A DNA stretch of 37,089 nt from an uncultured Clostridia bacterium. Lineage in GTDB: Bacteria; Bacillota; Clostridia; Christensenellales; Borkfalkiaceae. This document shows, piece by piece, positions 14,515 to 23,081 of this stretch. Location: assembly GCA_947598205.1 (NCBI GenBank), contig CANQFB010000014.1, positions 1-37,089 on the forward strand, read 5' to 3'. Below the pieces are notes generated by a model, which saw only the letters and a program-made list of their open reading frames with translations, had not been told where the DNA came from and did not search any database. Position 1 is the first letter of the stretch. Each line of letters opens with the position of its first letter. Made by a program: the position numbers and the translations under genes.

Positions 14515-16452
14515 TTATCTCAAATAACTGCCTTGGGCGGATTGAAGGACGCGGAAGAGTTGCACTTCGTCGCCCGTCTTTGCATCGAGGTAGACGATAT
14601 ATTCGCCGTCCGCATACTTGCAGGCAAACTCCCAGCAGAGAACTTCCTGCCCGTCTACGGGGATGAGCGCGAGGTTTGCGCTATAGGGTTCGAGCCCTGC
14701 GGTGAGCTTCTTCTCGGCTTCCGCCTTGGAGATGCCCGCCTTGAGATCGCGGTCCTCATTGTTGAGGAGATACCCTCTCGCGTCCATGCCGACGACGCGG
14801 CCCTTCTCTTCGCAGACGCGGATCCTGATGATCTCGGGGTAGATACGCACGCCGTCTTCCAAGGCCGTATAGGTGAGGTTTGCGACCATTCCTGCGTCGG
14901 AGAGCCACACCGCCTCGACGTCTTCGATGCCGATGCTTGCGAGATACTTGCGGGCGATGGCGTCGCATGTCTCGAGGTCGAAGTTCTTTTGGGTGCATTC
15001 TTCGTAGGTATCGAAGAAGGCGAGCTTGCCGCCGTTTTTGGTGATCTCGGCGAAGATCTCGACGTCGTTTTCATCGGTGAGGGTGAAGTTGTAGCAGCTC
15101 ACTTCCTGCGTCATGGTCTCGCCTGTGAACTTCACATCGCGGACATGGTATGAGGTGAAGAGCTCGCGAGCCCTCTCTTCCGCCTCGGAAGAGGAGATCT
15201 CTTCCAAGCGTGCAAGGCGGTTTTCGCCGATGTTCCCCTCCCCTGTGAAGGGGGCGTCTACGATCTCTTCGGGCTCGGCCTTCGTGCCGCTTCCCATCTC
15301 GCCAAACTTCTCCGCGACCGCGCCCTGTTTGCCGTTTACAAAACTGCGCAGATCGCCCTTTTTGAGGTGGGTCATCAGGTCGTTGAGCTCGGTATAGAGC
15401 TTATCGTTGACTTCATAGAGATAGGCGACGGTGCTCCGCTCGGTCTCATCCAAATTCTCGCCGCGGCCGAGCTTTGCAAGGAGGGTGCGCGCATAAGAAC
15501 CCGTCTTATTGACGAAGGCGGAAATATCGGTGCTCGTCGCCTGATCGACGGGGATCTTCTCGAGCGCGCTCTCCATGAGGGCGGTATCCACCAAAATATT
15601 GGTGAGGAGAAGCCGCTGTTCGTTCGCGCCCGAGGAGACGCGGAGCTTGGCGAGGCTGTCGTCGAGTTCCTCGCTCGCGGAGACCATCTCATAGAGGGTG
15701 GCGCGGGTGGAATTTTCCCCTGCGGTCTGCATATCGTTCATGCGGATGGCCCCCGCCGTGACGACGGTCGCGAGCACCAGACAAGCCGTGCCGAGGGAGA
15801 TGACTGCGGCCAGCCAGCCGCCGAACCCGCCCGTGCGTCTCCGCTCGGTGCGTTGTTCGCGCTTGTGCTTTCTCTCCTCCGCCTTGCGGACATGGGCGGC
15901 CTCTCTCGCTTTGCGGCGATCTTCCTGCGCCTTCATATGGGCCTCTTGCTTTTTGCGCTTTAAGGCGATCCGCTCCTTCTTTTCGCGGGCGATGCGCTGG
16001 GCCCTCTCCGCCTTGGATTCGTTCTTCAAGAGCTCCTTGCGGGCGGCGCGCTCCGCCCTCTTTTCGATGCGCTTCTCCTTGAGCGCGGCCTTCTTTTCGG
16101 CGCGTTTTTCGAGGCGTTCCGCCTTCTTCTTTGCGATCATCTCCTTGCGGGCGAGCTTCTTTTCGGCGATGCGCTGTTTCTTCTCGAGCTTCTTCTGCTT
16201 GATGGCGGCCTTCTTCTCGATCTTGGCCTGCTTTAAGGCCGTCTTCTTATCGAGTTTTTCTTCCTTCTTTTCGGCGCGCGCCCTCGCCGCCTTCACGCGC
16301 TCGTCGGCCGCCGCGTGTTCGCGTTTCACGGCCGTATCCGAGGTCTTCTTCACAGGCGTTTTCTTCTTTGCGGGCTTTGCCGCCTTTTCTTCCTGCACGC
16401 GCTTTACCTTCTTCGCGCCGCTTGATACATTCTTACCGATTTCCTTTTCCAT
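14515..16452 (-). CDS. ypeB: Germination protein YpeB with a large basic N-terminal extension
   Basis: 645 residues. The C-terminal part is YpeB-like: a single membrane helix (about 208-233), a helical extracytoplasmic region and PepSY-type repeats to the end (YTALEDGVRIYPEIIRIRV, VVGMDARGYLLNN). In Bacillus, YpeB of about 450 residues is anchored in the inner forespore membrane and keeps SleB stable and correctly placed. Here about 205 residues precede the membrane helix, almost all Lys, Arg, Glu and Ala with repeated EKKA-like units, predicted to be a long charged helix on the spore-core side. The start has AAGGAGG and lies nine bases after the sleB stop, so the two genes form an operon. 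The family is clear; the extension is unusual. Confidence 0.92.
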   Translation of the reverse strand: MEKEIGKNVSSGAKKVKRVQEEKAAKPAKKKTPVKKTSDTAVKREHAAADERVKAARARAEKKEEKLDKKTALKQAKIEKKAAIKQKKLEKKQRIAEKKLARKEMIAKKKAERLEKRAEKKAALKEKRIEKRAERAARKELLKNESKAERAQRIAREKKERIALKRKKQEAHMKAQEDRRKAREAAHVRKAEERKHKREQRTERRRTGGFGGWLAAVISLGTACLVLATVVTAGAIRMNDMQTAGENSTRATLYEMVSASEELDDSLAKLRVSSGANEQRLLLTNILVDTALMESALEKIPVDQATSTDISAFVNKTGSYARTLLAKLGRGENLDETERSTVAYLYEVNDKLYTELNDLMTHLKKGDLRSFVNGKQGAVAEKFGEMGSGTKAEPEEIVDAPFTGEGNIGENRLARLEEISSSEAEERARELFTSYHVRDVKFTGETMTQEVSCYNFTLTDENDVEIFAEITKNGGKLAFFDTYEECTQKNFDLETCDAIARKYLASIGIEDVEAVWLSDAGMVANLTYTALEDGVRIYPEIIRIRVCEEKGRVVGMDARGYLLNNEDRDLKAGISKAEAEKKLTAGLEPYSANLALIPVDGQEVLCWEFACKYADGEYIVYLDAKTGDEVQLFRVLQSAQGSYLR

Positions 16453-16461
16453 AACTCCTCC

Positions 16462-17217
16462 TTAAATGGCAAAGACATGTTTGCCGATGACCGTGACCGT
16501 CTTGCGGCCGAAGATCCATGAGCTCGTGGCGACCGCAGGGTTGTAGTAGTAGAGACACCCGTACGTCGGGTCCCAGCCGTTCATGGCGTCGCGGGCGGCG
16601 TTGTATGCCGTCTGATTGGGCTCGAGATTGATCTGCCCGTCGGTGACCGCCGTGAATGCGCCGCTCTGGTAGATGACCCCCGAGATACTGTTGGGGAAAG
16701 ATGAGGACTTCACGCGGTTGATGATGACCGCGCCGATCGCCACCTGCCCCGTGTAGCTCTCCCCTCTTCCTTCCGCGTAGATCGCCTTGGCGAGAAGGTA
16801 GAGATCGGACGAAGTGTAGCCCGAGGGGGTAGACGAAGAGCTTGAAGAGCCCGAAGAGCCGCTTCCCCCATTCAGGGCGTTATAAGAATCGGTCATGCCG
16901 AGGGCCTTATAGGTGGCCTTGCCGACCACCCCGTCGGCGGTGAGGCCGTTCTTCTTTTGGAAGGCGATGACGGCCTTCTTGGTCCCCGCGCCGAAGATCC
17001 CGTCTACAGAGCCCGTGTAGTATCCCCACTGCTTGAGACGGCGCTGGACCTCCTTCACCTCGTTTCCCCTGCTGCCCTGCCGAAGGACGGCCGCATCGAC
17101 CGCTTCCACCGAGGCGGCGGGGGCTTCCTGTATGTGCGTTGCCGCGACTGCCGTCCCCGTGAGCGCCGCCGCGGCGAGCGTGAGGGAAAGCGTCGTGATG
17201 AGCAAAAACTTCTTCAT
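16462..17217 (-). CDS. sleB: Spore cortex-lytic enzyme SleB
   Basis: A 251-residue lytic transglycosylase that degrades spore cortex peptidoglycan at germination. A signal peptide (about 1-26) is followed by a PG_binding_1 peptidoglycan-binding domain (about 46-107), a Gly/Ser linker (about 116-133) and the Hydrolase_2 catalytic domain to the end. The presumed catalytic Glu is in AIYAEGRGES, followed by GAVIINRV. All core elements are present and the length is typical. The start has a strong GGAGG. It is the first gene of sleB-ypeB and is separated from the upstream ABC genes by a terminator. Confidence 0.96.
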   Translation of the reverse strand: MKKFLLITTLSLTLAAAALTGTAVAATHIQEAPAASVEAVDAAVLRQGSRGNEVKEVQRRLKQWGYYTGSVDGIFGAGTKKAVIAFQKKNGLTADGVVGKATYKALGMTDSYNALNGGSGSSGSSSSSSTPSGYTSSDLYLLAKAIYAEGRGESYTGQVAIGAVIINRVKSSSFPNSISGVIYQSGAFTAVTDGQINLEPNQTAYNAARDAMNGWDPTYGCLYYYNPAVATSSWIFGRKTVTVIGKHVFAI

Positions 17218-17233
17218 AAAATCCTCCTATGGG

Positions 17234-17263
17234 CAATGTGTGCAAGGGGAAATTTTTTTATGC
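17234..17263 (-). promoter_or_regulatory. Possible sigma-G-like promoter of sleB-ypeB
   Basis: On the minus strand GCATA (17263-17259), an 18-bp spacer and CACATTG (17240-17234) partly match the sigma-G pattern. sleB is a sigma-G gene in Bacillus. The -10 match is imperfect. Confidence 0.4.
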
Positions 17264-17270
17264 GGCGCAA

Positions 17271-17295
17271 ATAAAAAAAGCCCCCGACGGGGCGG
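17271..17295 (-). terminator. Terminator of the antiporter-ABC exporter operon
   Basis: On the minus strand GCCCC-GTC-GGGGGC is followed by TTTTTTTAT. It lies about 20 bases after the ABC gene stop and upstream of sleB. Confidence 0.8.
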
Positions 17296-17315
17296 GAGCG
17301 TTAAGAATATCCTTC

Positions 17316-19058
17316 TTACTTTGCAAATTGGGCGTAGTAGAGCTCTTTATAGAAGCCGCCCTCGGCGAGAAGATCGGCATGTCTGCCGCGCTCGATGATC
17401 TTCCCGTCCTTCATCACCAGAATGAGGTCGGCGTTCTGCACGGTGGAGAGCCTGTGGGCGACGATAAACGACGTCCTTCCCTTCATGAGGGCGGCGAAGG
17501 CCTCCTGCACGAGCTTCTCTGTACGGGTATCGATGTTGGAAGTCGCCTCGTCGAGAATGAGCATGGGCGGACGGCAAAGCATGACGCGGGCGATGCACAA
17601 GAGCTGTTTTTGCCCCTCGGAGAGCACGCCCTCTTCGCCGAGCAGGGTATCGTAACCCTTGGGAAGGCGGAGAATAAAGGAATGTGCCTTGGCGGCTTTG
17701 GCGGCCGCGATCATCTCCTCCTCGGTGCAATCGGGCCTTCCCATCGTGAGATTTTCGCGCACGGTGGCGGTTTTGAGCCACGTCTCCTGCAGGACCATGC
17801 CGATATTTTCCCGAAGGGACGCGCGCGTGATGCTCCTAACGTCGTGCCCGTCCACATAGATCGCCCCTTCGTCTACGTCGTAAAAGCGCATCAAAAGGCC
17901 GATGAACGTCGTCTTGCCGCACCCCGTCGGGCCGACGATGGCGACGCGCATGCCGGGCGCGACGTCGAGATCGAAATGTTTGATGAGCTCCCGTTCGGGA
18001 TCGTATGAGAAGGCGACGTCTTCCGCCTTCACCGCCCCCTGCGCCCTTCCGAGGGAGGGAAGATGCTCATCTGAAGGTTCCTCCTTCTCGCCGATAAGCG
18101 TCAAGATCCTACCCGCGCTCGCGAGGGCGCTCTGGAATTCGGCGACGACCTCGGAGATCTCGTTGAAGGGCTTGGTGTATTGGTTGGCATATTGCAAGAA
18201 GGTCGTTAGACCTCCGACGGTAAACGGGACACCCATGCCCGCGGTCGAGATCACAAAATACCCTCCGGCGAGCACGACGGCCGCATAGACGAGGGCGTTC
18301 ACAAAGCGCGTCGAGGGGTTGGTCGTCGAGGAGAAGAACACGGCTTTGAGCGAAGTTTTGCGGAGGGCCTCGTTCTTTTCGGAAAAGATCTGCTCGTTCT
18401 TTTTCTCGCGGCCGAAGGCCTTCACCACCTTGAGCCCTGCGATCATCTCGTCGGCGAAGGCGCTCTCGTCGGCGCGGGCCTCCACCTGCGCGCGGTAGCT
18501 CTTAAAGGTGCGCCGCGCGATGAAGCGGGCGACGAAGAAGGAGAGCGGGGTGATGCAGAAGACGACGAGGGCGATCTCCCAACGGATGGCGAGCATGATG
18601 CCGAGCACCCCCGCGATGGTGACGATGCCCGTAAAGAGCTGGGTAAAGCCCAAAAGGAGGCCTTCGGAGACCGTCTCCGCGTCCGAGACGATGACGCTCG
18701 CGACGTCGCCGTACGGGCGGTTGTCGATATATTTCAGGGGGAGCTTTTCCACCTTCTTGAAGGCGTCTTTGCGGAGAGCGGAAAGGACGCGGTAGGCGAT
18801 GCGGTTGCTCAAGACCGCGAGGATCCATTGGAAGATCATCGCCGCCGCACTGCTGATGCCGATGGCGATGAGGTGGTTTTTGAGCGGTCCCCAATCGATC
18901 CCGCCCGCATGGATGCAGTCGATGGCCTTCCCCGCAAAGAAGGGGGAAAGGAGTTGCCCCGCGACGACGGCGAGCGCGCAAAGGATCGCGAGGATAAAGA
19001 CGGGGAGATGGGGTTTGAGATAGCGGAGAAGCCCGCGAAGCGTTTCTCTTCGTTTCAT
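17316..19058 (-). CDS. ABC exporter half-transporter, catalytically canonical subunit
   Basis: 580 residues: six membrane segments in the first 320 residues, then an ATPase domain. Walker A is GPTGCGKTT (near 375), the signature is LSEGQ (near 477), Walker B with the catalytic Glu is LILDEATS (near 498) and the switch His is in VAHRLS (near 532). With the upstream overlapping gene it forms a heterodimeric exporter of the TM287/288 or BmrC/BmrD kind, where one ATP site is canonical and the other degenerate. Substrate (drug, lipid or peptide) is not evident. Its start overlaps the partner's stop by four bases. Confidence 0.92.
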   Translation of the reverse strand: MKRRETLRGLLRYLKPHLPVFILAILCALAVVAGQLLSPFFAGKAIDCIHAGGIDWGPLKNHLIAIGISSAAAMIFQWILAVLSNRIAYRVLSALRKDAFKKVEKLPLKYIDNRPYGDVASVIVSDAETVSEGLLLGFTQLFTGIVTIAGVLGIMLAIRWEIALVVFCITPLSFFVARFIARRTFKSYRAQVEARADESAFADEMIAGLKVVKAFGREKKNEQIFSEKNEALRKTSLKAVFFSSTTNPSTRFVNALVYAAVVLAGGYFVISTAGMGVPFTVGGLTTFLQYANQYTKPFNEISEVVAEFQSALASAGRILTLIGEKEEPSDEHLPSLGRAQGAVKAEDVAFSYDPERELIKHFDLDVAPGMRVAIVGPTGCGKTTFIGLLMRFYDVDEGAIYVDGHDVRSITRASLRENIGMVLQETWLKTATVRENLTMGRPDCTEEEMIAAAKAAKAHSFILRLPKGYDTLLGEEGVLSEGQKQLLCIARVMLCRPPMLILDEATSNIDTRTEKLVQEAFAALMKGRTSFIVAHRLSTVQNADLILVMKDGKIIERGRHADLLAEGGFYKELYYAQFAK

Positions 19059-20776
19059 GCCTCGGCCTCCGTCTGCGAAGAATAGATCTCCCGATAGAGG
19101 GAAGAGCGCGCGAGGAGCTCTTCGTGGGTACCCATGTCTGCGATACGCCCCTCATCGAGCACGATGATACGGTCGGCGTGCATGACGGAAGCCACCCTCT
19201 GGGAGACGAGGACGGACGTACAGCGAAGCTCCCGCAGGGCGGCGCGGAGGCGCGCCTCCGTCGCAAAGTCGAGGGCGGATGCGCTATCGTCGAGAATGAG
19301 GATCTCGGGATCTCTGACGAGGGCGCGGGCGATGGCGAGGCGTTGTCGTTGCCCGCCCGAGAGGTTGCGCCCCTCCTGTTCGATCTCGGCGGAAAGCCCC
19401 CCTTTGGCCTCGAGGACGTCCTCCGCCTGCGCGATGCGCGCGGCCGAGAGAAGTTCCTCATCCGAGGCGTCCTCCTTCCCCCAGCGGAGATTTTCCGCGA
19501 TCGTCCCGCGGAAGAGCATGGTCTTCTGCGGAACGTACCCGATGCGGGCGCGAAGCTCGCCGGCGGGGATGGCCCTGACGTCTTTCCCCCCCACGAGGAC
19601 CTGCCCTTCGCCCGCCTCATAGAAGCGGGGAAGGAGGCGAACGAGGGTGCTCTTGCCCGAACCCGTGCCTCCAAGAATGCCCACCGTCTCGCCGCGGCGC
19701 GCCTCAAAGGAGATGGCTTGCAGGGCGGGTGCGCCGCCGCCCGCATAGGTGAAAGAGACGTCTTTGAAGGAAAACGCGGGGGCGTCTTCCGAAACTTCCT
19801 CTCCCTCTTCTCCCTCCGAGAGCTTCTCTGCTTCCCCTTCCGTATCGAGCACTGCCCCGATGCGCTTCATGCACGAGACCGTCTTTGCGAGGGTGACGAT
19901 GAGGTTGGCAAATTTGACAAGTTCGACGAGGATCAGGGAGAGATAGCCGTATAGCGCGACCACGTCGCCCTGTTTGAGCGTCCCCTCGCCCACGCGGACG
20001 GCGCCCGTATAGATGAGCACGATGACGGCGACGTTGACGAGAATGAAGGTGAGCGGCGCGGTGACGGCGGCGATGCGCCCCACCCTCTCCTGCGCGCGTT
20101 GCAGGCGGTCGCTCTTTTGGGAGAAGGCGGCCGTCTCCTTCTTCTCGAGGCGGAAGGCGCGTATGACGCGCGCGCCCGTGAGATTTTCCCGCGCGGAGAG
20201 ATATATGCCGTCGAGATCCTCCTGCACGGAGCGGTATTTGGGCACGCAGGCCGCCATTACGGCATAGATGACGACCGCGAGCAGGGGGATGAGGGCGACG
20301 AAGACGCAGGCCGCCTTTACGTCTACGACGAAGGCGAGCGCCGTCGCGCCGAACACGACGATGGGCGAACGGAGGAGAAGGCGGAGGGTCATATTGACGC
20401 CGTTTTGCACGCGGTCTACGTCGCTCGTCATGCGGGTGAGCATGGACGAGGCGCCCATGTCGTCGATACGGGTGAAGGAAAAGGACTGCATCTTGGAAAA
20501 GAGCCTGCGCCTCAACTCTGCGCTCGTGCCCACGGCCGCCTTGGCGGCGAAGTACTGCGCCGTGATCGCAAAGGCGAGCCCGAGCGCGGCGAAGAGGGCG
20601 AGAAGCAAGAAGGCGTGCAGAATATAGGACCTATCGGCGTTTGCGATGCCCACGTCGATCGTCTTCGCCACGACGAGCGGGACGAGAAGTTCCATTCCCG
20701 CTTCGAGTAGCTTGAAAAGAGGCGACAGGATCGCCTCCGCTTTATACCGTTTTAAGCAGGAAAAGAGATGTCCCAT
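19055..20776 (-). CDS. ABC exporter half-transporter, degenerate-site subunit
   Basis: 573 residues with an N-terminal membrane domain and a C-terminal ATPase. Walker A is GGTGSGKST (near 369), the signature is LSGGQRQRL (near 469) and Walker B reads ILILDDSASALD (near 490), with Asp where the catalytic Glu should be. The switch His is replaced by Gln (VSQR, near 522). Such paired changes mark the non-hydrolysing site of heterodimeric exporters, so the protein is probably functional. An acidic insert (about 313-330) lies between the two domains. The ATG is one base after the antiporter stop. Confidence 0.92.
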   Translation of the reverse strand: MGHLFSCLKRYKAEAILSPLFKLLEAGMELLVPLVVAKTIDVGIANADRSYILHAFLLLALFAALGLAFAITAQYFAAKAAVGTSAELRRRLFSKMQSFSFTRIDDMGASSMLTRMTSDVDRVQNGVNMTLRLLLRSPIVVFGATALAFVVDVKAACVFVALIPLLAVVIYAVMAACVPKYRSVQEDLDGIYLSARENLTGARVIRAFRLEKKETAAFSQKSDRLQRAQERVGRIAAVTAPLTFILVNVAVIVLIYTGAVRVGEGTLKQGDVVALYGYLSLILVELVKFANLIVTLAKTVSCMKRIGAVLDTEGEAEKLSEGEEGEEVSEDAPAFSFKDVSFTYAGGGAPALQAISFEARRGETVGILGGTGSGKSTLVRLLPRFYEAGEGQVLVGGKDVRAIPAGELRARIGYVPQKTMLFRGTIAENLRWGKEDASDEELLSAARIAQAEDVLEAKGGLSAEIEQEGRNLSGGQRQRLAIARALVRDPEILILDDSASALDFATEARLRAALRELRCTSVLVSQRVASVMHADRIIVLDEGRIADMGTHEELLARSSLYREIYSSQTEAEA

Positions 20777-20777
20777 T

Positions 20778-21791
20778 TTACACTCTCACAAGGAACAGGT
20801 AGACGTAATAACCGATAAAGGATAAAACCATGAGGGCCCCTGCGATGCGGCCGAGCTTCTTCCTTCCGAGAAGGGCGCACCCATAGAGAAGCAGGGCGGC
20901 GCCGAGAGCGACGAACCCGTCGATGAGGTTGTTTGGATAGTCGAAGGCGAGAGGCCAAAAGAGAGAAGAGACGCCCGCCACGAGGAAGATGTTGAAGATA
21001 TTGCTTCCGATGATGTTGCCGACGGCGATATCCGTCTCCCTCTTCGCCGCGGCCACGACGGAGGTGACGAGTTCGGGAAGAGAAGTGCCGATGGCCACGA
21101 CGGTGAGGCCGATGATGTCTTCGGGCACTTTGAAGTAATTTGCGATATATTTGGCCCCCTCGACGAGGAGCGTCCCGCCGCCCACCACCATGCCGAGGCC
21201 GACGAGGGTCAGGATGATGAGAAACCATGTCTTTTCTTCCATCCTCTTGAACCATTTCCCCGCCTTGGTCTTCGGCTCTTTTTCGGGCTTGTCCTCCTCG
21301 GGTGCGGGCCCGCCCGAAAGTTTTGCCGCTCTCTGTTCTCTTCTCGCATTCAAGAAGAGGAGGGTCATATAGACCGCGAAGACGGCGAGAAGGGCGAGAC
21401 CGTCGTACCACGCGAGGGATCTTCCCCAAAACCCGAGCCCGATGAGAAGCCCGCTCGCGAGAAGAAGGACGGGAATATCCAAAAAGAGGGAGGACTTTTT
21501 GACGGGAAGGACGCGGACGAGGGAGGAGATGCCCAAAATGAGCAGGATATTCGTGATATTGCTCCCGACGACGTTGCCGATGGCGATGCCCGTCGAATGT
21601 TTGATCGCGGCCGTCACCGAGACGCAGAGCTCGGGCGCGCTCGTCCCGAAGGCGACGACGGTCAGCCCGATGACGAGGGCGGAGATCTTACATTTTTTTG
21701 CGATGCCCGCCGCGCCGTCTACGAACCAATCCGCCCCCTTCACGAGGAGAACGAACCCCAATATCAATAAAAATATCCAAAGATACAGCAT
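20778..21791 (-). CDS. Sodium/calcium exchanger family protein (CaCA, YrbG-like)
   Basis: A 337-residue membrane protein with two homologous halves, each carrying the alpha-repeat signature: GTSAPEL with GNVVGSNITNILL in the first half, and GTSLPELVTS with GNIIGSNIFNI in the second. These residues coordinate the cation in known Ca2+/cation antiporters. A charged cytoplasmic loop (Glu/Lys-rich, about 150-180) joins the halves. Likely function is Na+ or H+ coupled Ca2+ extrusion. It is first in a three-gene operon with the ABC exporter. The ribosome binding site is weak (GGGAAG). Confidence 0.92.
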   Translation of the reverse strand: MLYLWIFLLILGFVLLVKGADWFVDGAAGIAKKCKISALVIGLTVVAFGTSAPELCVSVTAAIKHSTGIAIGNVVGSNITNILLILGISSLVRVLPVKKSSLFLDIPVLLLASGLLIGLGFWGRSLAWYDGLALLAVFAVYMTLLFLNARREQRAAKLSGGPAPEEDKPEKEPKTKAGKWFKRMEEKTWFLIILTLVGLGMVVGGGTLLVEGAKYIANYFKVPEDIIGLTVVAIGTSLPELVTSVVAAAKRETDIAVGNIIGSNIFNIFLVAGVSSLFWPLAFDYPNNLIDGFVALGAALLLYGCALLGRKKLGRIAGALMVLSFIGYYVYLFLVRV

Positions 21792-21839
21792 AAGTTGATT
21801 CTTCCCGAACTTTTGTAGGTTAAACGATTTTATATTTTA

Positions 21840-21868
21840 AAGGTACCACTTCCGCAAGAATTTGTCAA
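21840..21868 (-). promoter_or_regulatory. Sigma-A promoter of the antiporter-ABC operon
   Basis: On the minus strand TTGACA (21868-21863), a 17-bp spacer ending in TGG and TACCTT (21845-21840). The perfect -35 and the extended TG compensate for a weak -10. The leader would be about 42 bases. Confidence 0.6.
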
Positions 21869-21884
21869 GCGGGCGCGCGGGTAC

Positions 21885-22290
21885 TTTCGGACTTCGTTTC
21901 GGGGGATCCTTCGGGATGACCGCGTCATCCTGAGGGAACGTAGCGACCGAAGGATCCCGAGGATGAAAACGGACTTCGTATGGGGGGCTTCTTCTTCGGA
22001 GAGTTGCTCCCGTGGAAAGTCTTATTGGCCTCGTCGCCCCTGCAAGGGGAGATGTCACTTCCTCCCGCCTCGTCGCCCCTGCAAGGGGAGATGTCGCCCT
22101 TGGGCGACAGAGGGGTTTAACCCTTTCCCCCGCCAAAGGCGAGTACTTTCCCTAAAGGGACAGCAAGAATAAGGTGATGCTTCAACTACGTTCAGCATGA
22201 CGGTTGGGAAGCTCAACCCCCACCACCGCCTACGGCGGAGCCGCCCCCTTCAAAGGGGGCAGCTTCCAAGGGGGAAGCCTTACGGTCTTC
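21885..22290. repeat. Repeat-filled intergenic region without a gene
   Basis: About 500 bp separate the antiporter promoter from mntP, with no credible gene. From 21901 a palindromic block runs from GGATCCTTCGGGATGAC through GTCATCCTGAGGG to CGAAGGATCC, then a GATGAAAACGGACTTCGTA block shared with the elements at 4048 and 29045. A 28-bp direct repeat occurs at 22029-22056 and 22068-22095. From 22213 come the CCGCCTACGGCGGAGCCGCC block also present near 869 and a GCTTCC...GGGGGAAGCC hairpin like that at 14427. The region is an accumulation site of small intergenic repeats. Confidence 0.7.
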
Positions 22291-22298
22291 TCCACTTT

Positions 22299-22889
22299 TT
22301 ACATCACCCCTTCGAGGAGGAGCTTACAGCCGATGACGATAAGGACGGCCCCGCCCGCGATCTCCGCCCGCCCCGCAAGCCGCTTGGCCGCAGACCTGCC
22401 GAGCACGACGGCGGGGAGGGTGAGCACAAAGGTGACGACGCCGATGACGAGGGCGCAGACCGCCGCATGTGCGGGAAGGCCCGCTCCCTGCTCCGTCGCG
22501 AGAAATGTGACCCCCACGGCGAGGGCGTCGAGGCTGGTCGCCACCGCCTGCCCGAAGAGCTTCATGGGCGTGAGTTTGCTCTTTTGAGCAATTCCGAGGG
22601 GGGCATGTCTGCGTTCCTCCCGCACACATTCTAAAATCATATTGCCGCCAAGGAGGACGAGAATGGCAAAGGATAGGTAGGGCGCGATGCGGGCGATGAG
22701 CCCCGAGAAGGCATATCCGCCGTAGTACCCGAAGACTGGCATGCCGAATTGGAAGAGGGCAAATGCGCCCGCGGCGGCGAACATCTTTCCCTTCCCCATC
22801 TGCGGTTCGGCCATTCCGTCGGTCATGCCGACGGCGACGGCGTCCATCGCAAGCGCAATGCCGATGAGTATCACTTCCCAGATCTGCAT
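22299..22889 (-). CDS. mntP: Manganese efflux pump MntP
   Basis: A 196-residue membrane protein with six helices in two halves. The halves carry the conserved Asp motifs MDAVAVG and LDALAVG, which are the metal-handling residues of MntP. It exports Mn2+ when the metal is in excess. The start at 22889 is chosen because a strong GGGGAGGAAGG precedes it. The open frame continues upstream to 22961, but that part lies in the riboswitch. Regulation is very clear: a yybP-ykoY manganese riboswitch with a terminator precedes the gene. The missing His or Asp sensor is not an issue because RNA does the sensing. Confidence 0.95.
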   Translation of the reverse strand: MQIWEVILIGIALAMDAVAVGMTDGMAEPQMGKGKMFAAAGAFALFQFGMPVFGYYGGYAFSGLIARIAPYLSFAILVLLGGNMILECVREERRHAPLGIAQKSKLTPMKLFGQAVATSLDALAVGVTFLATEQGAGLPAHAAVCALVIGVVTFVLTLPAVVLGRSAAKRLAGRAEIAGGAVLIVIGCKLLLEGVM

Positions 22890-22913
22890 CCTTCCTCCCC
22901 TTCCGTCCGCGGC

Positions 22914-23046
22914 CGTTAAAAAAAGACCTACGCACGGAAAAAAGCCGTGCATAAGTCTCACCGTTTCATGCGCCGCCCGCGCAAATGCGCATTATGTGGA
23001 CGGCGCCGCTCCGCCCGAAGGCAGAGCCGATTACTCCCCTATGACT
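22914..23046 (-). ncRNA. yybP-ykoY manganese riboswitch upstream of mntP
   Basis: The leader on the minus strand starts with AAGTCATAGGGGAGTAA (the conserved GGGGAGTA of this class). It passes through GC-rich stems and reaches ACGGTGAGACTT. The opening AAGTC and closing GACTT form stem P1. The same GACTT begins a 13-bp terminator stem (GACTTATGCACGG with CCGTGCGTAGGTC) followed by TTTTTTT. P1 and the terminator are therefore mutually exclusive: metal-bound aptamer should prevent termination and turn mntP on. This is the known logic of yybP-ykoY elements. Confidence 0.88.
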
Positions 23047-23052
23047 TTATTG

Positions 23053-23081
23053 ATTATATCATATGCGCGGAGGGCTGTCAA
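23053..23081 (-). promoter_or_regulatory. Near-consensus sigma-A promoter of the mntP riboswitch
   Basis: On the minus strand TTGACA (23081-23076), a 17-bp spacer and TATAAT (23058-23053), both perfect. The -35 box overlaps the stop codon of the preceding gene. Confidence 0.9.

Noticed and set aside
22029..22095. CRISPR array
   Set aside because: Only two copies with an 11-bp spacer, and no cas genes in the window.
22029..22290. Hidden small gene in the gap before mntP
   Set aside because: Open frames there have repetitive composition and no ribosome binding site; the region is fully explained by repeats.
22890..22961. A longer MntP starting at 22961
   Set aside because: The extra codons fall in the riboswitch and terminator; the ATG at 22889 has a strong ribosome binding site.
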